64,000 bases of DNA from Serripes groenlandicus (GCA_031761405.1 JASEVX010000001.1:22060885-22124884); one strand, 5' to 3'; positions 23,701-33,365 are shown, counted from the stretch's first letter. Numbers and translations are program-made. Notes: generated by a model not told the origin, from the letters alone.

Positions 23701-26700
23701 TGGAATTTTCAGCTTACATTAACACTGCTCAATGTCTGCTTCCTGGAAACTGAACCAGTACTTGTGTCATTTGTGTAGGAAAATCCCAAAGGCAGAACTC
23801 ACTTATCACAGAATATGAACCCAAGACCTTTGGTAATAGAAGCAGACGCTCTACCACTGTCTCCTAAAAAATTTGAAGACCGATAAAGCTCAGACTTGCA
23901 TCAGTCTAATCAATATCTTCATTTCCACAACAAAATGATAATGCTTTGTTCCTCACAACAATGCATATTCTCAGACCAATATATGACTCATTTTCTGAAA
24001 ATGACAAAGGACAAGTCCCTTGCCAGATTAGAAAACAATTATTTCTCAGTGGATTAAATAATCTACACTCAAGACCTTCTCAATTTTTAGAATGAAATTG
24101 TTTCTTCTTCTACAATGTATCTAAAACTCATACAACAGAAAGGGTGAATTCTTGCACATGTTTTATTTCATCTGACTTGTTAAAGATCTTGCATATATGT
24201 AAACATAATCATGTCTGCATGAGGCCAATTTAAAATCAATAGACAAACTTTTCTCCAAAGAGCTCCTTTCCATTCAGTTCATAAACAGCATCATCTGCAT
24301 CTCTAGGGTCATCAAACTCCTGTATAAAACACAGACAAAATTATTCATACAGAATTCAGTGGTCAAAAATGTTCTACTTTGGAAAAATATATACGTGATG
24401 TATAATATTGCAAACATGTTACAGTGCTTTCATTAAGCGGACGTGGACTTAATATACGTCCAAAAAATCCCCCAAAACGTCCAAAAATTGAGCACTGGAC
24501 ATTCATTATACGTCAAGAAATTCCAAAAAACGTCCGTAAAGTTACACATGGACGTTTTCAGAATAACCCTAAATAAAGTACAGGGTGAAAGTGCAGAGGT
24601 GAAACGTGTAAAAAAAACAAGAGGCCCATGAGGGCCTATGCTCTACTGGTATGGTTTTTTGGTCATTTTCAATCCAGAGCATGTATGTATGGTGAAGATC
24701 GGATAGTAAATGGAGGCTCTTTTGTGCTCACAAGCTGTATTATAGCAATTTTTACAATTTCATGGGCCATAATCCAGTCTTGCATGGGCGGATCTAGCTG
24801 GTTTTCAAAAGGAACCAAGCTCTCATCAATACTTAACTACTATCTAAGTTTGGTGAAGATCAGATAGTAAATGGAGCCTCTATTGTGTTCACATGCTCAA
24901 TTATAGCAATTTGGACAATTTCAAGGGCCATAATCCAGTCTTGCATGGGCGGATCTGGCTGGTTTACGAAAGGAACCAAGCTCTCATGGATATCTTACTA
25001 CTGTATAAGTTTGGTTGAGATACAATCAAAAGTGAAGACTGTATCGTGTTAACAAGCTCTTTTATAGCAATTTTGACCATCTCAAGGGCCATAATCCAGT
25101 CATGCATGTGCGGATCTGGCTGGTTTTCGAAAGGAACCGAGCTCTCATTAATATCTAACTACTGTATAAGATTGGTTGAGATACAATTAAACGTGAAGAC
25201 TATCGTGTTAACAAGCTCTTTTATAGCAATTTTGACCATTTCAAGGGCCATAATCCAGTCATGCATGTGCGGATCTGGCTGGTTTTCGAAAAGAACCGAG
25301 CTCTCATGGATATCTAACTACTGTATAAGTTTGGTTGAGATACAATCAAAAGTGAAGACTGTATCGTGTTAACAAGAAATTGTTTACGGACGCACGCACG
25401 ACGGACAAATCGCCACGACATAAGCCCTTCTGGCCTTTGGCCAGTAGAGCTAAAAATCGATAATTGTCACGTGCACACAACTACACGCTTACCCGAGTTC
25501 TTATCGTGTGTACCAGACATCACCTTGACGACCTTTTTGTTTGTAGGGAATGTAAAGAAAGGTAGTTTAACTTGATTACACTAATTGGATTGAAAAGTTT
25601 GCCTAATCCGACGACGGTCTTTCTTTCAAATATGTTAATTAATTAATTAGGTCGGACGTTTTCTTTATCTTTCAAATTATTTAATGACGAGAAATACCGA
25701 GAATCACTTCGGTAACTATAACATTCGGACGTTTTGTTTATCTGTTAAAAATATTTGTAGTTGATTTATACCGATTATCACTTCGGAAACTATAAATTGA
25801 TTTTTTTTTTTTATTCTGTATGCATAACTACTTGGAAAATGTGCAGCCTCTGTAGCCTCGTTCCTAATGGATTCCTCCCCGAATAATGAATTTGATTGGT
25901 CAGAATTGAAATAATAAAAACGTCATCAATCTTATTCTGAAGAGGTACTTTCCGAGATTCCACAATGGCGGATGTCAATTAATTTGTTGCCGAGATTTTT
26001 CGAAATTTCGACTCTGAAGCAGAAGTTGAGGGCATTGAAAGTGCTGATTTGATACACACACGCCCACTTCTCCCTAAATCAATGTTTGCACTGCAAGTTT
26101 GCCCTAAAAACGGGTTAAATTAATAAAATAAAATTTATTTTATTAAATAAATAAATAAGCATTCCTGTTAACGACAAATCAAAACTTCCAGAATTCTGAC
26201 AAAAATTCCTAAAATTATGACCAGGAATTTCAAAATTCCTGGAATTGGCCCTTAATGAAAGCACTGCATGTTATTAATTGTTATCCCTCTTGATCCTTTT
26301 TTTAAACCACTGGCCATAACATTTTAAATTGTTAACCCTTTCCCGCATACAGATGCTTTCTGACGCCTCTGCTGCAGACGGCATTTTGGAAACATAGTAA
26401 CAAAAGAAGAAATTGCACAAAACGTGCAATTTCTCCTTTTGCCACAATGTTTTCCACTTTTTGTCATAGCTTATCCATTCAATTATAGAGATTTTTATGT
26501 TTTGACAAAATAAGTTCAAAGTCGTCTGCTGCAGAATTGTCATATGAGGGAAAGTGTTAATAAATAAAAGTTCAGAGAATTCACAGGGGTTGTGAGTTTG
26601 AACCCCAGCATGGACAAAAAACATTATTTCTGTTGTTTGACAAAATTCACTGTGACAAGTGTCATTCGCCTTCCACCAACGGGGTTACAGTCTATGTGGA

Positions 26701-26990
26701 AATGCCAGATGCTTGGAAAGTCTGTTGTGTGGTGTTCTGGTATGAGAAAGCTAGGAAACACATGTTTAAGTGTGAACTTGCTGCCATGATATGGCTGATT
26801 TTGTTGTTGAAGATGGTGCTAAACCCAATTAATCAATTAAGAGAATTTGTATAATTCTTACAACAAAACTGTATCCATTTTTCATCAGAATATCCCTAAC
26901 CCTGCCATAACCCTTGAAAAATCGTTCCAGGTCTTTCTCTCTGATATCACCTGGTAAATGACCAACATAGACTCTGGTACTTGATGACAT
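11715..26990 (-). CDS. SRSF6: SR-family splicing factor, SRSF4/5/6 (B52) type, 7 coding exons, complete
   Basis: Coding exons in transcript order: 26990-26862, 24319-24249, 23605-23405, 22722-22653, 13911-13838, 12915-12787, 12042-11715 (stop TAG at 11717-11715). All junctions are GT-AG and phases close to 333 residues. Start [14 protein letters not shown] is preceded by a 3' splice site at 27022, so the 5' UTR is split. RRM1 is about residues 5-75, with RNP2 RVYVGHLP and RNP1-like NGYSFVEF. A glycine/arginine-rich linker follows (74-133). RRM2 (about 142-213) carries the SWQDLKD signature of SR-protein pseudo-RRMs at 155-161 and the SRSF4/5/6-like [10 protein letters not shown]. The RS tail (225-333) has six SPPPxRRRSRSQ-type repeats. 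Known role of the family: nuclear binding of exonic enhancers and recruitment of U1/U2 components; RS serines are phosphorylated by SRPK/CLK kinases. Which of SRSF4, 5 or 6 is the best name cannot be decided here, and invertebrates often have one pro-orthologue. Confidence in the family is very high. Confidence 0.95.
12416..12525. mobile_element. MITE-TTAA, right-arm fragment abutting the next copy
   Basis: Ends GTTGTATGTGGGAAAAGGTTAA and shares its TTAA with the copy starting at 12522. Both lie in SR-gene intron 6. Confidence 0.75.
12522..12751. mobile_element. MITE-TTAA, full length, in SR-gene intron 6
   Basis: TTAA at both edges; it ends 36 bp from the donor side of exon 6. Confidence 0.92.
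13192..13391. mobile_element. MITE-TTAA, mutated ends, in SR-gene intron 5
   Basis: Arms and hairpin TTGCTTGTAATGAGCAATTT are readable; the terminal TTAA is lost. Confidence 0.75.
13495..13780 (+). mobile_element. tRNA-derived SINE in SR-gene intron 5
   Basis: A box TAGCTCAGTCGGTAGCGACG and B box GTTCGAACCCC at 13507-13560, then the standard body (AATGCGACTAGCATCATTCG, GGAAAAGCAGCCAGTTGC). The 3' edge is unclear. Confidence 0.85.
13912..15144. other. SR-gene intron 4, MITE-free part next to exon 5
   Basis: Unique-looking intronic sequence without any of the repeat families found elsewhere in the window. The only internal structure I see is a run of imperfect direct AATTCTAATTAAT repeats near 14910-14955. 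Confidence 0.5.
15145..15581 (-). other. Candidate poison cassette exon in SR-gene intron 4
   Basis: On the minus strand a strong 3' splice site (pyrimidine-rich TTTCTTTTAATTTCAG) precedes 15581. Entered in the phase left by exon 4 (phase 0), the exon reads ATA ATT TAG, a stop at the third codon. A donor GAGAG|GTAAAT lies 437 bp on, ending the exon at 15145; a nearer donor TCG|GTAAAG at about 15520 would give a 62-bp exon. SR genes commonly self-limit through such stop-bearing cassette exons inside long introns. That this is one is inference from splice signals, position and phase. The ORF at 15367-15558 lies inside and is not thought to be translated. Confidence 0.4.
15600..16335. other. SR-gene intron 4, no feature recognised
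   Basis: AT-rich, with an A-run at 15827-15850. No MITE, SINE or gene signal. Confidence 0.4.
16341..16608 (+). mobile_element. Short palindrome-ended element, copy 1 (GCCGGATTGTCGG type)
   Basis: Starts AACAAGAAACCGCTGAAGACG and ends with the hairpin GGAATTGCTAGAGCAATCC before GGCCAA. The body contains AATTTGACCTTGAAAATCGAC and the sequence AGTTTGTAACCCTTTCC twice. Second copy at 27346-27595. Confidence 0.75.
16612..16764. mobile_element. MITE-TTAA, left end missing
   Basis: Abuts the preceding element; right end GTATGTGGGGGAAAGGGCTAAG. Confidence 0.75.
16902..17124. mobile_element. MITE-TTAA, full length
   Basis: TTAA at both edges; TCATACGACAATTCTGCAG left-arm variant. Confidence 0.93.
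17334..18007 (+). mobile_element. Tandem-core element, Helitron/HINE-like (inferred), in SR-gene intron 4
   Basis: Start AAACAAGAGGCCCAAGAGC; about four units with GGCGGCCATGTTTTT and TTTTTAAATTTTCACTATAG; end GAGCTAAAAA. Confidence 0.7.
18114..18314. mobile_element. MITE-TTAA, right end TCAA
   Basis: Left TTAACTCTTTCCCACATAC; hairpin TTGCTCATATTGGGCAATTT. Confidence 0.88.
18525..18784 (+). mobile_element. tRNA-derived SINE in SR-gene intron 4
   Basis: A box TAGCTCAATCGGTATCGACG, B box GTTCGAACCCC, and tail AACCCCAAATCAATCAAC directly followed by a MITE-TTAA. Confidence 0.88.
18786..18984. mobile_element. MITE-TTAA, full ends, internal deletion
   Basis: TTAA at both edges; the left half of the hairpin is shortened. 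Confidence 0.88.
19162..20160 (+). mobile_element. Tandem-core element, Helitron/HINE-like (inferred), second core type
   Basis: Start AACAAGAGGCCCATGAGGGCC (palindrome). The core has about five units of roughly 155-165 bp, each with CTATTGTGTTCACAAGC, CAATTTCAAGGGCCATAATC and CTGGCTGGTTT. It ends with a strong hairpin TCTGGCCAAAGGCCAGA followed by AGAGATAA. The same core occurs at 24617-25453. Small ORFs at 19150-20130 are shadows of the repeats. Confidence 0.8.
20165..21235. other. SR-gene intron 4, no gene recognised
   Basis: AT-rich. A stretch at 20350-20520 with CTGTGTAAAAGACCACCC and GGTCTTTATTCACAGG looks like an inverted pair bounding a small loop, possibly another minor repeat. The ORF at 21003-21314 shows no recognisable domain. 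Confidence 0.4.
21236..21280. mobile_element. MITE-TTAA, right-end scrap
   Basis: GTCATCTGCTTCAGATTTC and a mutated end, GGGAAACAGTTAA. Confidence 0.65.
21317..21546. mobile_element. MITE-TTAA, full length
   Basis: TTAA at both edges; hairpin TTGCACGTTTTGTGCAATTT. Confidence 0.93.
21783..21925. mobile_element. MITE-TTAA, internally deleted
   Basis: Both TTAA ends are present but the hairpin centre is missing. Confidence 0.85.
21955..22155. mobile_element. MITE-TTAA, two degenerate right-side fragments
   Basis: Two successive CATTTTGAG / TTTTGAGCAAT centres with CTGCTGCTAAGGAGTC and GCTGCAGATGCGTCAGAATG. Confidence 0.6.
22257..22513. mobile_element. Foldback MITE with CGAGGGCTTGGCGTGAAACG ends
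   Basis: Inverted ends CGAGGGCTTGGCGTGAAACG / CTTTCAAGCCAAGCCCTCG and a central hairpin around GCCATTGCTCATTCTGAGCA. The second copy is at 57346-57592. The centre has a short CCATTGCTCG duplication compared with that copy. Confidence 0.85.
22785..22961. mobile_element. MITE-TTAA, left end missing, in SR-gene intron 3
   Basis: Lies 63 bp upstream (in transcript sense) of exon 4; right end AAGGAATGGGCTAAG. Confidence 0.75.
23050..23170. mobile_element. MITE-TTAA, degenerate
   Basis: GTTGAAAACATTCTGAGAAA centre and right end AAGGGAAAGGGTCCAAAA. Confidence 0.6.
23197..23371. mobile_element. MITE-TTAA, next to SR-gene exon 3 donor
   Basis: TCACATATAGACGCTTTCTG left arm; right end GGTATATGGAAAATGGTTAA. 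It ends 34 bp beyond the exon 3 donor on the transcript. Confidence 0.78.
24617..25453 (+). mobile_element. Tandem-core element, Helitron/HINE-like (inferred), nested in the 1.85-kb transposon
   Basis: Start ACAAGAGGCCCATGAGGGCC; about five units of the same core as 19162-20160; end hairpin CTGGCCTTTGGCCAG, then TAGAG and CTAA at 25450-25453. Confidence 0.82.
25652..25798. repeat. Two-copy ~74-bp direct repeat
   Basis: TCGGACGTTTTCTTTATC...AATCACTTCGGTAACTATAA is followed at once by a diverged copy, inside the 1.85-kb transposon. Confidence 0.75.
26332..26560. mobile_element. MITE-TTAA, full length, in SR-gene intron 1
   Basis: TTAA at both edges; hairpin TTGCACAAAACGTGCAATTT. It is inverted relative to the 21317 type. 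Confidence 0.93.
26582..26845 (+). mobile_element. tRNA-derived SINE, 5'-truncated
   Basis: Begins within the B box (GTTGTGAGTTTGAACCCC) and runs to the tail AACCCAATTAATCAATTAAG, 17 bp beyond the SR exon 1 donor. Confidence 0.85.
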
Positions 26991-27022
26991 CTTGGTAACA
27001 AAATCAGCTTTACCTCAAAAAC
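26991..27022 (-). other. SR-gene 5' UTR piece with upstream 3' splice site
   Basis: TTTTTTAACAG|GT on the minus strand precedes a 32-nt leader before the ATG, so at least one non-coding exon lies upstream. Confidence 0.65.
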
Positions 27023-27345
27023 CTGTTAAAAAAAATAAAAATAGGTGATTGAACAATCTAATAGACTTCATATCACAGTGACCCAATACTGCATTTTTGA
27101 AACCATCGGTGGTCCAGTTGTTTAAATTGTTCTTCAGATGTACTGGGTTCAAATCCTGGTTTGGATACTGATTAACTGAACTGATTATACATGATTGTCT
27201 CCCACAAATAAGAGGTCAATTAATTGACAAAGGTCCCATATTTACAATACACTCAGCCCCTTTCCATCCAATTTTGTGAAGACTCCCTAGGCTAGCCTAT
27301 TGGAAATTAATGACATACGAAATCCCAAAATTACATGTTATCTAA

Positions 27346-27595
27346 AAACAAGAAACCACTGAAGACGGTAAGGCCGGATTGTCGGCAATTTGACCTTGAA
27401 AATCGACAAACCAATGCCAAAGTAACCACAGAAGTCAATAGAACTTGTTACTGGTTACCTTCAGGCAAAGTTTCAAGTTTGTAACCCTTTCCAGTGCTGA
27501 GATTTTGCATCAACCTGAAACTTTAACAAAATTGTTGACGGACAGACAGACATCGCCAATCTATAGACCGGAATTGCTAGAGCAATCCGGCCAAA
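27346..27595 (+). mobile_element. Short palindrome-ended element, copy 2 (GCCGGATTGTCGG type)
   Basis: AACAAGAAACCACTGAAGACG to the hairpin GGAATTGCTAGAGCAATCC. Nearly identical to 16341-16608. Confidence 0.78.
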
Positions 27596-27599
27596 AATG

Positions 27600-28020
27600 A
27601 TGTTTTATGAAATCTTATGAACAAGGTATACTCCAATTTAATTCGCTTTATGACTTAATGCACTCCCTATTGGATTATGCAAGCATACACTTCATTTGTT
27701 TGCTACGCGAGTTATGCCTTTCATTTGTGATTTTTGTTCACATTGTTCTGAACAAAAGCTGTCGGAGGACAGCACGCTCAACTTTTTTGTGCTTGCCAAT
27801 AAAACAATACTTTTTTGGGTGGTACACAAAACATAACCAAGTACTGTATCATATTATTTATAAGTAAAGTACTTTATAAGTCGTAATAGGTCATAATTCT
27901 TACAAAAACCTTTACTGAATTATGCACTCATGGCTGTTGGTGGAGGTAATGATGGTAAAAAGATTTTTGTATGTCTTTAAGCTATATCTCTAATTGTTTT
28001 GATTTTTTTTTAAGTGAGTC
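27600..28020. other. Intergenic or 5' intron of the SR gene, no feature recognised
   Basis: The ORF at 27607-27867 has no recognisable domain and is probably chance. Confidence 0.4.
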
Positions 28021-28021
28021 G

Positions 28022-29130
28022 TAATTCAGAGCCCTCCCCAGACCCTTATGGCATATCGGGCCTGCTACTCCTTTTAGCACTATGCACTGAAATTGACAGC
28101 TTAATTCCCAAAGGGATACTCCTTAGAAAAATTTGTGATATTGGGTTAAATCAAAGAATGAATTTAATGAATAAGGGTTTAATTACACACCAATGACTGT
28201 TGGCAGAGATAAAGGGTTGTTTAATCCCTCCCAGTACAGTACACTAGATATAAATTTCTAAAATCCCAGGATTCTTTTGAGCATTAATTATACTTTTTTT
28301 AACATTTATATTTTACATGTTATGTTACAAAATTTTAATAAATGTATATTAAGTCTGTTGTAATTATTAAATCACCTATTTTACATGAACTATTTTAATG
28401 GGTATTGTCACTTTCCACATTTATATCCACTCTTGAAAAACTGATCTGGTAAGGAAATTGAATTTAAGGCTTTCCATTTCAAGGAAACCCAGGAGCTTCC
28501 AAGGGACATTTTTGAAGCTGTAATGGGTTTCGCCGGGGGTTTAGGGGGCCGCGTAAAAATACATATCCGAATTTCACAAGAAAGGACGACCCCTCAAGAT
28601 CAATTGGATGATTGCTTATTTCAAAACATTGTGGGAAAATGAGAAATTGATGAAATAAGATTTTCAAAAACATTATTGGAAAAGAAGAAAATTGTCACAA
28701 AAAGCTCCTTTCTCAATAATGTTATTGTTTCATTTTCTATCATTACACTTTTAACCAGTCTGTTTTAATGTGATATATGAAGGTGTGATTGAGTGTCAAA
28801 TCTTTTGAGTGGGTGGGGTACTACGCATTATCGATAGTGATTGGCCAAAATCTCGAGGTCACAGCCTGCAGCAATGGTGGTTTGATAATGATTGTGTACT
28901 GTACTGGGAGGGATTCAACAACCCTTTATCTCTGCCAACAGTCAGCGGTGTTTTATTAAACCCTTAATCCTTAAATTAATTCTTCGATTTTCCCCAATAT
29001 CACAATATATTTATAAGGAGTATCGCTTTGGGAATAAACCTGTAGCGGCAATTTCAAGGTAGTGCTAAATGTTTATTTTATCTAAGCTGTAGCGGGCCCA
29101 ATACGCCATAAGGGTCTGGGGAGAGCACTA
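28022..29130. repeat. Large inverted repeat, arms ~225 bp, loop ~640 bp
   Basis: 28022-28246 (CCCCAGACCCTTATGGC, CAGAGATAAAGGGTTGTT, CCCAGTACAGTACAC) pairs with 28893-29130 in reverse. Outside the right arm, 29142-29185 (TTAATCCCCGGCGAAACC) also pairs with 28495-28555 inside the loop. Arms are diverged, so it is not recent. Confidence 0.8.
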
Positions 29131-29189
29131 TCCCGGCCTAACGTTGCCCCCTTAATCCCCGGCGAAACCAACAGCTTCAAAAATTTGTG

Positions 29190-30176
29190 TGAAGAACCTG
29201 AGTATAGCTAGCTTCTTCTTCATAGTCAAGCTAAATATGTATGTTTTTCCTAATTGTGAAGTAGTCTTATTCAGCCTCTAATATAGTAGGTGGAAAGGCG
29301 TGGACACTTGTATCAGTGCTAGACAATGATCAAGTAAAATAACCTATGAATCTTTTTCAGTATAGTACTCGCACTCTCTCATTCTCTGTCTCTTGAATTA
29401 TCTGCACCAGTCTGATACGTATTGATAGTGTACATATTTTAAACAATTGCTCTTTATCCGTCATATATAAAGCCCTGCAAGGCATCTGCGATATTATTAA
29501 TATACATTATAATTTATTTATATATACATGAACATTAGACAAGAATTCAAATGAAATGAAACCCTTCGCCTCTAGGAGGGCATCAATCCTGTACTCAAAA
29601 GGTGAACATAATTTGGTGTAGACTATTTATAAATTCAATGCTGTATACATATAGCCATCAATGCTTTCGCAATGAAATGTCAAGTAATTCATATTCATTA
29701 GAACTATCGTTAAATTGACAGTGTAATACTGTGATTGCCTGAAGTGAAATATTAAACGAGTCTTTGTCACTGAACGTAATCTCATCCTTCTAATGATTGT
29801 TCCCACAATAGAATTTAAATACTGATAGAAAACTGAAAAGGTTGATTCTCTTACTAAGTCTCTTACTAAGTCGTCCTAGCTTATAAGCAAGCTTATATGC
29901 GAGCCCTGGAAGCAATCAGATTCTGAAATGATTACCATTGAATAACAGTATTTTTTTCTTTTTAATAACCCAAATTGGGCCCCATTCACAATCAAAAGAC
30001 TACTCTTTTTTTACGCAAATCTGCCTTTAATCCCATTTTACATGTCACTATTTTCACAATTGAAAGGCCCTGACCCTGGTCACAAAACAGCGAGTAAAAA
30101 TAAAATGAAAAATGAATATCTATAAAAATATTCACAACACTGGTGTTTGTACTTTTTCATTTGCCCTTAACCCTTT
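29190..30176. other. Intergenic, no feature recognised
   Basis: AT-rich. TAAGTCTCTTACTAAGTC is a small tandem duplication near 29850-29875. Confidence 0.4.
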
Positions 30177-30386
30177 CCCACATACAAAAAATCTGTAGCA
30201 GACCACTTTGAATGTATCTTGGGAAAGGCTCTGTAAATGTAGGTATATTTACTGAAAAGAGATGAAAACATTGTGGCAAAAGTAGAAATTGCTTGTTTTG
30301 AGCATTTTTTTCTTTTGTCATAATGTTTTCAAAAAGCTGTCTGCTGCCGAGGTGTCAGAAAGAATCTATACGAGACAAAGGGTTTA
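30177..30386. mobile_element. MITE-TTAA, right end mutated
   Basis: TTAACCCTTTCCCACATAC left; CGAGACAAAGGGTTTATT right. Confidence 0.85.
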
Positions 30387-30792
30387 TTAACAATATTCAA
30401 ACCCTGCAAATTTTCATTATAAAAAATAACCACATGTTGTGCTCCAGATAAGGAGGGGGTGTACAGCTCTTTCCCCCACAATATCTTTGCTATTATCCAA
30501 CCAAACTCAGATTCTTTCAAGAATATTGTTAAATAGGATATTAGATCATTTTGTTAAGAAGGACCCTCATCAGAGCCCTGTAGTGCTTCCACAGTTCGGT
30601 CTGCTTACGTGGAAGAAAACTTCCGATCGATACTTGAAATATAATCTGCAGAATGTAAGACGCAAATGTGTTCTTTGTGTTTCTTTGCCAATTGTGAAAG
30701 AATAACAACATCCACATAGACATAGAGTTGACAAATAAATTACAGAATCAATTTTTAAACATAAAATATATATAATAAATGTCCAGCAATAC

Positions 30793-30887
30793 CTTTGCAA
30801 TCCAGGAACAAAATAAGAATAAAAGTTCTTCAATGGACACTTCCTGCTTCGACTTGCGTGAAATCAACAAAAATATGACGTCACGTG
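30793..30887 (-). promoter_or_regulatory. Candidate SR-gene promoter: overlapping CRE and E-box with leader exon
   Basis: 30876-30883 is a perfect palindromic CRE (TGACGTCA) overlapping the E-box CACGTG at 30882-30887. On the minus strand an ETS-like CAGGAAGTG follows (30832-30850 area), then a possible first-exon donor AAAG|GTATTG at 30793. Assignment to the SR gene is inference from strand and the need for a split 5' UTR; it could also act on the divergent CRNKL1 side. Confidence 0.35.
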
Positions 30888-31538
30888 ACCAAAGCAGAGA
30901 AAAGTGCGTATGAATTAATTACCTGTGTAGTGTAACTTATGAAAAGTTGGTGTCGGGTTTTTACCCCATTTCCAAATGTTTAGTCCAGAAAAGTTTATTG
31001 TTATACCAGAAACATAAATATAGGGTGACACTCAAACTGTCGAATTACCAAATATCTGGTATAACAATGAACCTTCCTGGAACAAGGATATATGTCTCCG
31101 ATGGATCTGAATGAACTTGAAGTTTTGAAATAATCTTTATTTATTTATTTAACTTGTCACTATCTATGTGAGCTATTACTTCTACTTTCTACAATGCACA
31201 TGGTGTACATTGATATTTGATTTGAGGTTCCGCATATAAAAAAATTGCGGACGTTCTAGGAATGCTATCTTCAATACTTGAATGTAAATGTGCATTTAAT
31301 TTCTTTTAATAATACACTTTCACAACAGTTCGTGATATTTTTTTTATCCTTTGTTTTGTACTCGCTTAAGAAATCTCCCGGTATGCGTGGTTATATTTTC
31401 TAATATGTCCTCAATTTTATGTACTCAATAAATATAAACAGTAAAATTTAAAATGCAAATATGAGTGAGTTAGTCAAGAGACATAAAACTGAATACACTG
31501 CAACCTGTATTAATATGTCCCAGGTTAGTTCAAATGAC

Positions 31539-31697
31539 TTAACCCTTTCCCACATACAGCAAATCTGCAGAACACGACTTTGAAAACATAGTGACTGAAA
31601 CATGAAAAATCTCCATAAAAGATTGGCCACAATGTTTTCAAAAGTCGTCTGCTGCTAATATTGCGTCAAAATACGTCTGCAGGTGGGAAAGGGTTAA
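31539..31697. mobile_element. MITE-TTAA, internally deleted
   Basis: TTAA at both edges; the left hairpin half is missing (jumps from CTCCATAAAAGATT to GGCCACAATG). Confidence 0.9.
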
Positions 31698-31699
31698 AC

Positions 31700-32525
31700 A
31701 AAAACAAAGAGATCAGAACGATTGGTGAATACGTTTGCTATTTTCATACAGTTGATATACAATTACAACTTGTTGAAAGTATAATAACTTTAAGTATTTT
31801 TATATTATATGATTCTGAGATATGTGGATATGAAAACATTGATTATATTTCTGAACGTCAAATTGGGTGATACCATGTGTGATAACATAGCAAACATGGC
31901 CCTGAAAAGTGTTTTCTTTATATAGGGTCAGAGGTCACAGTGAACACATTTTGGCACATATCAGTGATGCGCTACTTTATGGAGGCTCAATATTTTTTAA
32001 TACTATCAAAGGTGTAATTAGGTCTCATAGAAATGATTTGAGGCATCAGCGGAACACATCGTAATTTTACAACAAAAAAGTACAATTTTTAAATGTGTAT
32101 ACATGTTTTTCAAATATATTTGCGAGCCCTTATTTTTTGTTATCTTATTCTAATTACAAAATAAAATGATATTGTTCAGTGATTGAAATAATAATAGTAA
32201 AATTGAATACAGATTTACAAGAACGCAATTTACAAGTTGACGTCCAACGAACAATTTGAAAAGTTGAAAGATTGTATACCAATATTACAACGTAGATAAA
32301 ATCAACAATAACTTTCGAAATGGTCGCACAGGTCATGCGGTCACTGGCGGTGTATGCATGCAAATTTGTCATGGTTAAAGAAGACAAATTTACATGAAAT
32401 TAATGAAATCCTACAAGCGAGTCATTTCTTACGTTTTTAGGACTGAGAATGTTATGCTGCATTTAAGTGAACAGGGGAGGATACTGGATAAGTTGATGAC
32501 AAAAGTGTATAAGAGATATGTTGAG
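31700..32525. other. Intergenic, no feature recognised
   Basis: AT-rich; ORFs at 32154-32591 show no domain. Confidence 0.4.
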
Positions 32526-32529
32526 TTTG

Positions 32530-33365
32530 AATATCAAAATACTCAGAGTACTGAAAGTCGGGTTCACATGAAAACTCTAAAGATTAATTAAATTCGAAGA
32601 TGTTGAAAGTACAAAGAACACATGGATATAGTGGTGTTGAAGGGTAACGAAAATTGATAATGGTCGATATTCTATTAATTTTGTTTAATTTATACACTTA
32701 CTGCATACAGCACAAACAGAAACTGGTTTTAATTAATAGAAATTTATATTGAATTTGTTTGCGGTTTAAATCATAAAAATCTTCACGCCAGGAAATTGCG
32801 CAAAAGTATCAACTCCAAATGACCTTAACCTGGGCACACTTTACACACAAATTTTACTGTATTTACATACGACGTAAAACGTTGCATAGAAAAAGTCGAT
32901 ATCGCTTTACTCCGTAGAATCAAATATGAATTCCTTTGTGTTTGAGTGCCTGCATAAATGTCAATTAAATCATTTTGTAATGGCGGCGATATTTATCTAT
33001 CCAAGAGGACAAGCGAAAATAATGATTGAAATCGGGTTCTTACGCCAATACTGAGCATGATTACATGTATGTGCCTCGGGCCAATTCACGGAATCTATGG
33101 ACGTACATCTACGTCCCTGACGGAACTAACCGAATTTCGTTTGGCATGCAACATTTTCTACTGAATCAAACCATATTTTTGTTTGTTTCCAGAGGCGTGT
33201 TTTCAAACCGTAACTGCGGAATTCCGTATTTATTCTAACATGACATTCGCCTATTTTGAATATTCAATGAGAAATGGCGAACTATTTTACAGTTTGCACA
33301 TTTTATTTGGTGGCAGTTCAAAAGTTTCGACCGCAATAGTTCGGTTCAATTATTTTACAAATGAA
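32530..33365. repeat. Copy 2 of the ~0.9-kb duplicated segment
   Basis: Partner of 1883-2935, without the SINE. It ends about 390 bp before the CRNKL1 ATG, so it may contain part of that gene's upstream control region. Confidence 0.8.

Larger units (their letters stand above)
24415..26273. mobile_element. 1.85-kb inverted-repeat transposon with 7-bp target duplication, carrying a nested element
   Basis: Perfect 16-bp inverted ends CAGTGCTTTCATTAAG (24422) and CTTAATGAAAGCACTG (to 26266), flanked by CATGTTA at 24415-24421 and 26267-26273. The tandem-core element at 24617-25453 is inserted inside. A short reading frame near 25964-26120 (MADVN, stop, then [20 protein letters not shown]) may be a dead N-terminus. 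CAGTG ends recall hAT elements, but those make 8-bp duplications, so the superfamily is open. It lies in SR-gene intron 1. Confidence 0.85.

Noticed and set aside
26592..26854. Two overlapping ORFs upstream of SR exon 1
   Set aside because: They lie within a truncated SINE.
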